A stretch of 9,384 bases of DNA from Terriglobia bacterium (GTDB lineage: Bacteria > Acidobacteriota > Terriglobia > UBA7540), in contig JASHTR010000365.1 in NCBI GenBank assembly GCA_030040455.1, positions 1-9,384 on the forward strand, in the 5' to 3' direction. Both the position numbers and the translations under genes were made by a program. Shown here piece after piece: positions 6,433-9,384 of the stretch; the stretch's first letter is position 1, and every line of letters begins with the position of its first letter. Below the pieces are notes generated by a model. It ran no database searches. It had not been told where the DNA came from and saw only the letters and a program-made list of their open reading frames with translations.

Positions 6433-9384
6433 ACACGCCCTTCGACGAGCTCTTCCGAAGTCAAAATCGCGGGTGAAGGTGGAAGGCCTCGCACGTATCG
6501 CGCGATCCGGTCAAAGAAGAGGTAGACCACCGGCGTCGTAAAAAGCGTAAGGACCTGGCTGAAGAGCAACCCACCCACAATCGTGATGCCCAGCGGGCGC
6601 CGAAGCTCGGCTCCCATGCCTGTGGCCAGCGCCAGCGGTAGCCCGCCCAGCATGGCCGCCATGGTCGTCATCAGGATGGGACGGAACCGGATGAGGCATG
6701 CATCGTAAATAGCGTCCAGCGGCGGCTTCCCCTCCTGCCGTTCTCCTTCGAGAGCGAAGTCAATCATCAGGATGGCATTTTTCTGCACGATGCCGATCAG
6801 CAGGATGACGCCGATGAGGGCAATCACGCTGAACTCGGTGTGGAAGAGCATCAGCGCTAAAAGCGCGCCGATGCCGGCCGAAGGCAGCGTGGAGAGAATC
6901 GTAAGCGGGTGGATATAGCTTTCATAGAGCACGCCGAGCACGATGTAGACGGTGACCAGCGCCGCCAGGATCAGCAAGGGCTCGTTCGCCAGGGACGCCT
7001 GGAAGGCCGCCGCCGTTCCCTGAAAGCTGGCCAGAATGGAACGGGGCATATCCAGATCCTGTGTTGTCTGGTTGATGGCATCGACCGCCTGGCTGAGGGA
7101 AGCGCCGGGAGCAAGGTTGAAGGAAAGCGTTACCGAGGGGAACTGGCCCTGGCGGTTTACTTCCAGGGCGGCGTTTGCCGGTTCCAGGCGGGCAAAAGCG
7201 CTCAAGGGAACTTCAGTGCCGTTGGAGGAATTCACATAGATATTCTTCAGCGCGTTCGGGTTTTGCTGGAAGGAGGGTTCGACGTCCAGCACCACGTGGT
7301 ATTGGTTAAGTTGCGTGAAGATCGTTGAGATCTGGCGCTGGCCGAAAGCATCGTAAAGCGTATTATCAATGACGGCGGGCGTCACGCCCAGGCGGCTAGC
7401 CGTATCACGATCGATCACGAGCGAAGCCTCGAGGCCGTGCATCATCTGGTCGCTCGCCACGTCGCGCAGCTCGGGAAGCGTTGCGATCTTGGCGGCAAGC
7501 TGCGGCGCCCATGCGTTCAATTCTCCGGCGTTCGCGTCCGCGAGGCTGTACTGGAACTGCGTCCGGCTCACACGGTCGCTGATCGTGATGTCCTGCACCG
7601 GCTGCATATAGAGGGTCATGCCGTGGATGGCGGCGAGCTTCGGCTGGAGACGCCGGATGATCGTCGATGCGCTCGCTTTGCGTTGCCCGATGGGTTTCAG
7701 AGTGATCTGGATGCGGCCGCTGTTCATCGTCATGTTCGTGCCGTCTACGCCGATAAACGAAGCGACGTCCTGGACGGCCGGATCCTTCAGGATGATATCC
7801 ACCAACGCCTGTTGCTTTTGTGCCATTTCGGAAAATGAAATGGTATCCGCCGCCTCGGACGTCCCCTGGATCACGCCCGTATCCTGAACCGGGAAAAATC
7901 CTTTGGGCACGATCATGTAAAGGAAGAGGGTAAACACCACCGTGCCCGCCGTAACGGCCAGAACGGTTGGCTGATGGCGCAGCACCCACCGAAGAGATTT
8001 GCCGTATCCGGCGATCACCGAGTGCAAAACTTCTTCCGACCAGCGGTAAAGACGCCCCTGCTCGGATTCGGGCCGGTAGCGAAGCAGCTTCGCGCACAAC
8101 ATGGGCGTGAGCGTCAGCGAGACCATGGCGGAAATCAGGATGGTGATGGCGAGCGTGATGGCAAACTCGCGGAACATGCGGCCCACAATATCGCCCATGA
8201 ACAGCAGCGGAATGAGCACGGCCGTGAGCGAAACGGTCAGCGAGAGGATGGTGAAGCCGATTTGCTTGGAGCCTTTGAGCGCCGCCTCCAGGGGCGAATC
8301 GCCCTGCTCGACGTAACGAGAGATATTCTCGATCATCACGATCGCGTCATCCACCACGAAGCCGGTTGAGATGACTAAAGCCATCAGCGACAGGTTGTCG
8401 AGGCTAAAGCCGAGCAGAAACATGCCTCCAAAGGTTCCCACCAGGGCCAGAGGCACCGTGATGCTCGGAATCAGGGTGCCGGGGAGCGTGCGCAGGAACA
8501 GGAAGATCACCAGCACAACCAGCCCCACGGTCAGCATCAGCTCGAACTGCACGTCCTTGACGGACGCGCGGATGGTATTGGTGCGGTCCGTCAGCACGCG
8601 CACGTGGACGGAGCCAGGGAGCGCGCTTTCGAGGCGCGGCAGCAAGCTCTTGATCCGGTCGACGACCCCAATGATATTGGCGCCCGGCTGCCGCTGCACG
8701 TTCATGATGACGGCGGGAGTCTTATCCATCCATGCAGCCTGCTGGCTGTTTTCAGTCCCGGCAACAACGCGCGCGACGTCCTCCACCCGCACCGGGGAGC
8801 CGTTCCGATAGGCGACGATCACCGGTCCGTAATCCGGAGCGGTCAGCAACTGATCGTTGTCATTAATGGTGTAGGAGAGCCGGGGACCCTGGAGCGTGCC
8901 CTTTGCCTGGTCAACGTTGGCGTCGGCGAGTGCGGTCCGCAGGTCCTCCAGGCTCAGCCCGTAGCTGGCGAGAGCGGTGGGATTGGCAAGGACGCGCACG
9001 GCAGGCCGCTGGCCGCCGCTAATCGAAACCAGCCCTACGCCCATCACCTGGGAGATTTTTTGAGCCAGCACGCTGTCGGCAAGGTCCTCAATCTGCGGCA
9101 AGGGCATGACGGGAGAGGCAAGGCCTAGCGTGAGGATGGGCGCGTCCGCCGGATTGACCTTGCTGTAGACAGGAGGATTGGGCAGATCGGTCGGGAGGTA
9201 GGTGCTTGCCGCATTGATCGCCGCCTGCACTTCCTGCTCAGCGACGTTGATATCCTCGTCCAGAACGAACTGCAAAGTGATCTGCGACGCGCCGAAGGAG
9301 CTGGTGGAAGTCATCTCCTTAAGCCCCGGCACTTCGCCGAACTGGCGTTCGAGCGGAGCCGTGACGAGCGCCGCCATAACGTCC
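6429..9384 (-). CDS. mdtB: RND multidrug efflux permease, MdtB-like subunit (5' end off window)
   Basis: This is the paired RND permease of an MdtABC-type system. The frame is open to the right edge. Codons before the Met at 9377 read Asp-Val, matching the SPDVM... TAPLERQFG stretch of E. coli MdtB, so that Met is internal and about 60 residues, including helix 1, are missing. The MdtB identity rests on LPNPPVYSKVNPADAPI, KISQVMGVGLVSISGGQRPAVRV and NVQRQPGANII, which differ from the MdtC forms. Numbering from the 9377 Met, the relay residues are D343 and D344 (GFVVDDAIVMIEN) and K866 (IVQKNAILMIDFA). The periplasmic loop between helices 7 and 8 is at about 491-800, and the C-terminus ends LVEGRV. 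Both loops and helices 2-12 are intact and I see no frameshift. It is translated before mdtC from the same transcript. The promoter, and probably mdtA for the periplasmic adaptor, would lie beyond the right edge. Confidence 0.94.
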   Translation of the reverse strand, partial: DVMAALVTAPLERQFGEVPGLKEMTSTSSFGASQITLQFVLDEDINVAEQEVQAAINAASTYLPTDLPNPPVYSKVNPADAPILTLGLASPVMPLPQIEDLADSVLAQKISQVMGVGLVSISGGQRPAVRVLANPTALASYGLSLEDLRTALADANVDQAKGTLQGPRLSYTINDNDQLLTAPDYGPVIVAYRNGSPVRVEDVARVVAGTENSQQAAWMDKTPAVIMNVQRQPGANIIGVVDRIKSLLPRLESALPGSVHVRVLTDRTNTIRASVKDVQFELMLTVGLVVLVIFLFLRTLPGTLIPSITVPLALVGTFGGMFLLGFSLDNLSLMALVISTGFVVDDAIVMIENISRYVEQGDSPLEAALKGSKQIGFTILSLTVSLTAVLIPLLFMGDIVGRMFREFAITLAITILISAMVSLTLTPMLCAKLLRYRPESEQGRLYRWSEEVLHSVIAGYGKSLRWVLRHQPTVLAVTAGTVVFTLFLYMIVPKGFFPVQDTGVIQGTSEAADTISFSEMAQKQQALVDIILKDPAVQDVASFIGVDGTNMTMNSGRIQITLKPIGQRKASASTIIRRLQPKLAAIHGMTLYMQPVQDITISDRVSRTQFQYSLADANAGELNAWAPQLAAKIATLPELRDVASDQMMHGLEASLVIDRDTASRLGVTPAVIDNTLYDAFGQRQISTIFTQLNQYHVVLDVEPSFQQNPNALKNIYVNSSNGTEVPLSAFARLEPANAALEVNRQGQFPSVTLSFNLAPGASLSQAVDAINQTTQDLDMPRSILASFQGTAAAFQASLANEPLLILAALVTVYIVLGVLYESYIHPLTILSTLPSAGIGALLALMLFHTEFSVIALIGVILLIGIVQKNAILMIDFALEGERQEGKPPLDAIYDACLIRFRPILMTTMAAMLGGLPLALATGMGAELRRPLGITIVGGLLFSQVLTLFTTPVVYLFFDRIARYVRGLPPSPAILTSEELVEGRV
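6438..6443 (-). promoter_or_regulatory. Ribosome binding site of mdtC inside the mdtB 3' end
   Basis: On the minus strand this reads GAAGGG, 5 nt before ATG 6432-6430. The ATG shares bases with the mdtB stop (TGA at 6431-6429), a typical coupled arrangement. Confidence 0.55.

Noticed and set aside
3319..9384. Recent gene conversion between the 3' halves of mdtB and mdtC
   Set aside because: The proteins are about three quarters identical in the last 185 residues, clearly more than in the N-terminal porter region. The DNA, however, differs at many third codon positions (for example 4196-4310 against 7315-7430), so protein-level constraint explains it better than recent exchange.

Overview
The window looks like part of an Acidobacteriota-like chromosome. 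The evidence is a moderately GC-rich sequence with good Shine-Dalgarno sites, a lone short PEP-CTERM secreted protein, a full-length CBS-type site-2 protease, and gene-free stretches filled with small palindromic and direct repeats. The phylum call is an inference; there is no rRNA or other phylogenetic marker in the window.

Layout. Positions 1-653 (+) hold the remains of one multi-pass membrane protein gene of unknown function. It is open at the left edge and split by a -1 type frameshift at about 210-240. It converges, with a 9-bp gap, on a minus-strand gene (663-1811) for a site-2-type zinc metalloprotease with two C-terminal CBS domains. A 665-bp gene-free stretch follows (1812-2476). It carries a composite inverted repeat, two copies of a 25-bp direct repeat, a repeat fragment shared with the next intergenic region, and a convincing promoter plus ribosome binding site for the next gene. 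Positions 2477-3097 (+) encode a small exported protein with a PEP-CTERM-like sorting tail (VPES variant). A 221-bp convergent intergenic region with two adjacent near-perfect hairpins separates it from the largest block.

Positions 3319-9384 (minus strand) are two tandem RND efflux permease genes, mdtB (5' end beyond the right edge) then mdtC. They are joined by a 4-bp ATGA stop/start overlap. Both keep the Asp-Asp and Lys residues of the proton relay. In the known MdtABC system the two proteins form one mixed trimer, served by the periplasmic adaptor MdtA and an outer-membrane channel. An mdtA-like gene would be expected just past the right edge, upstream of mdtB.

I see no CRISPR array, tRNA, rRNA, insertion sequence, prophage or defence system. 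I found no convincing undescribed system. The parts most worth a second look are the repeat families in the two intergenic regions, especially the one in the PEP-CTERM gene leader, and the frameshifted membrane gene.
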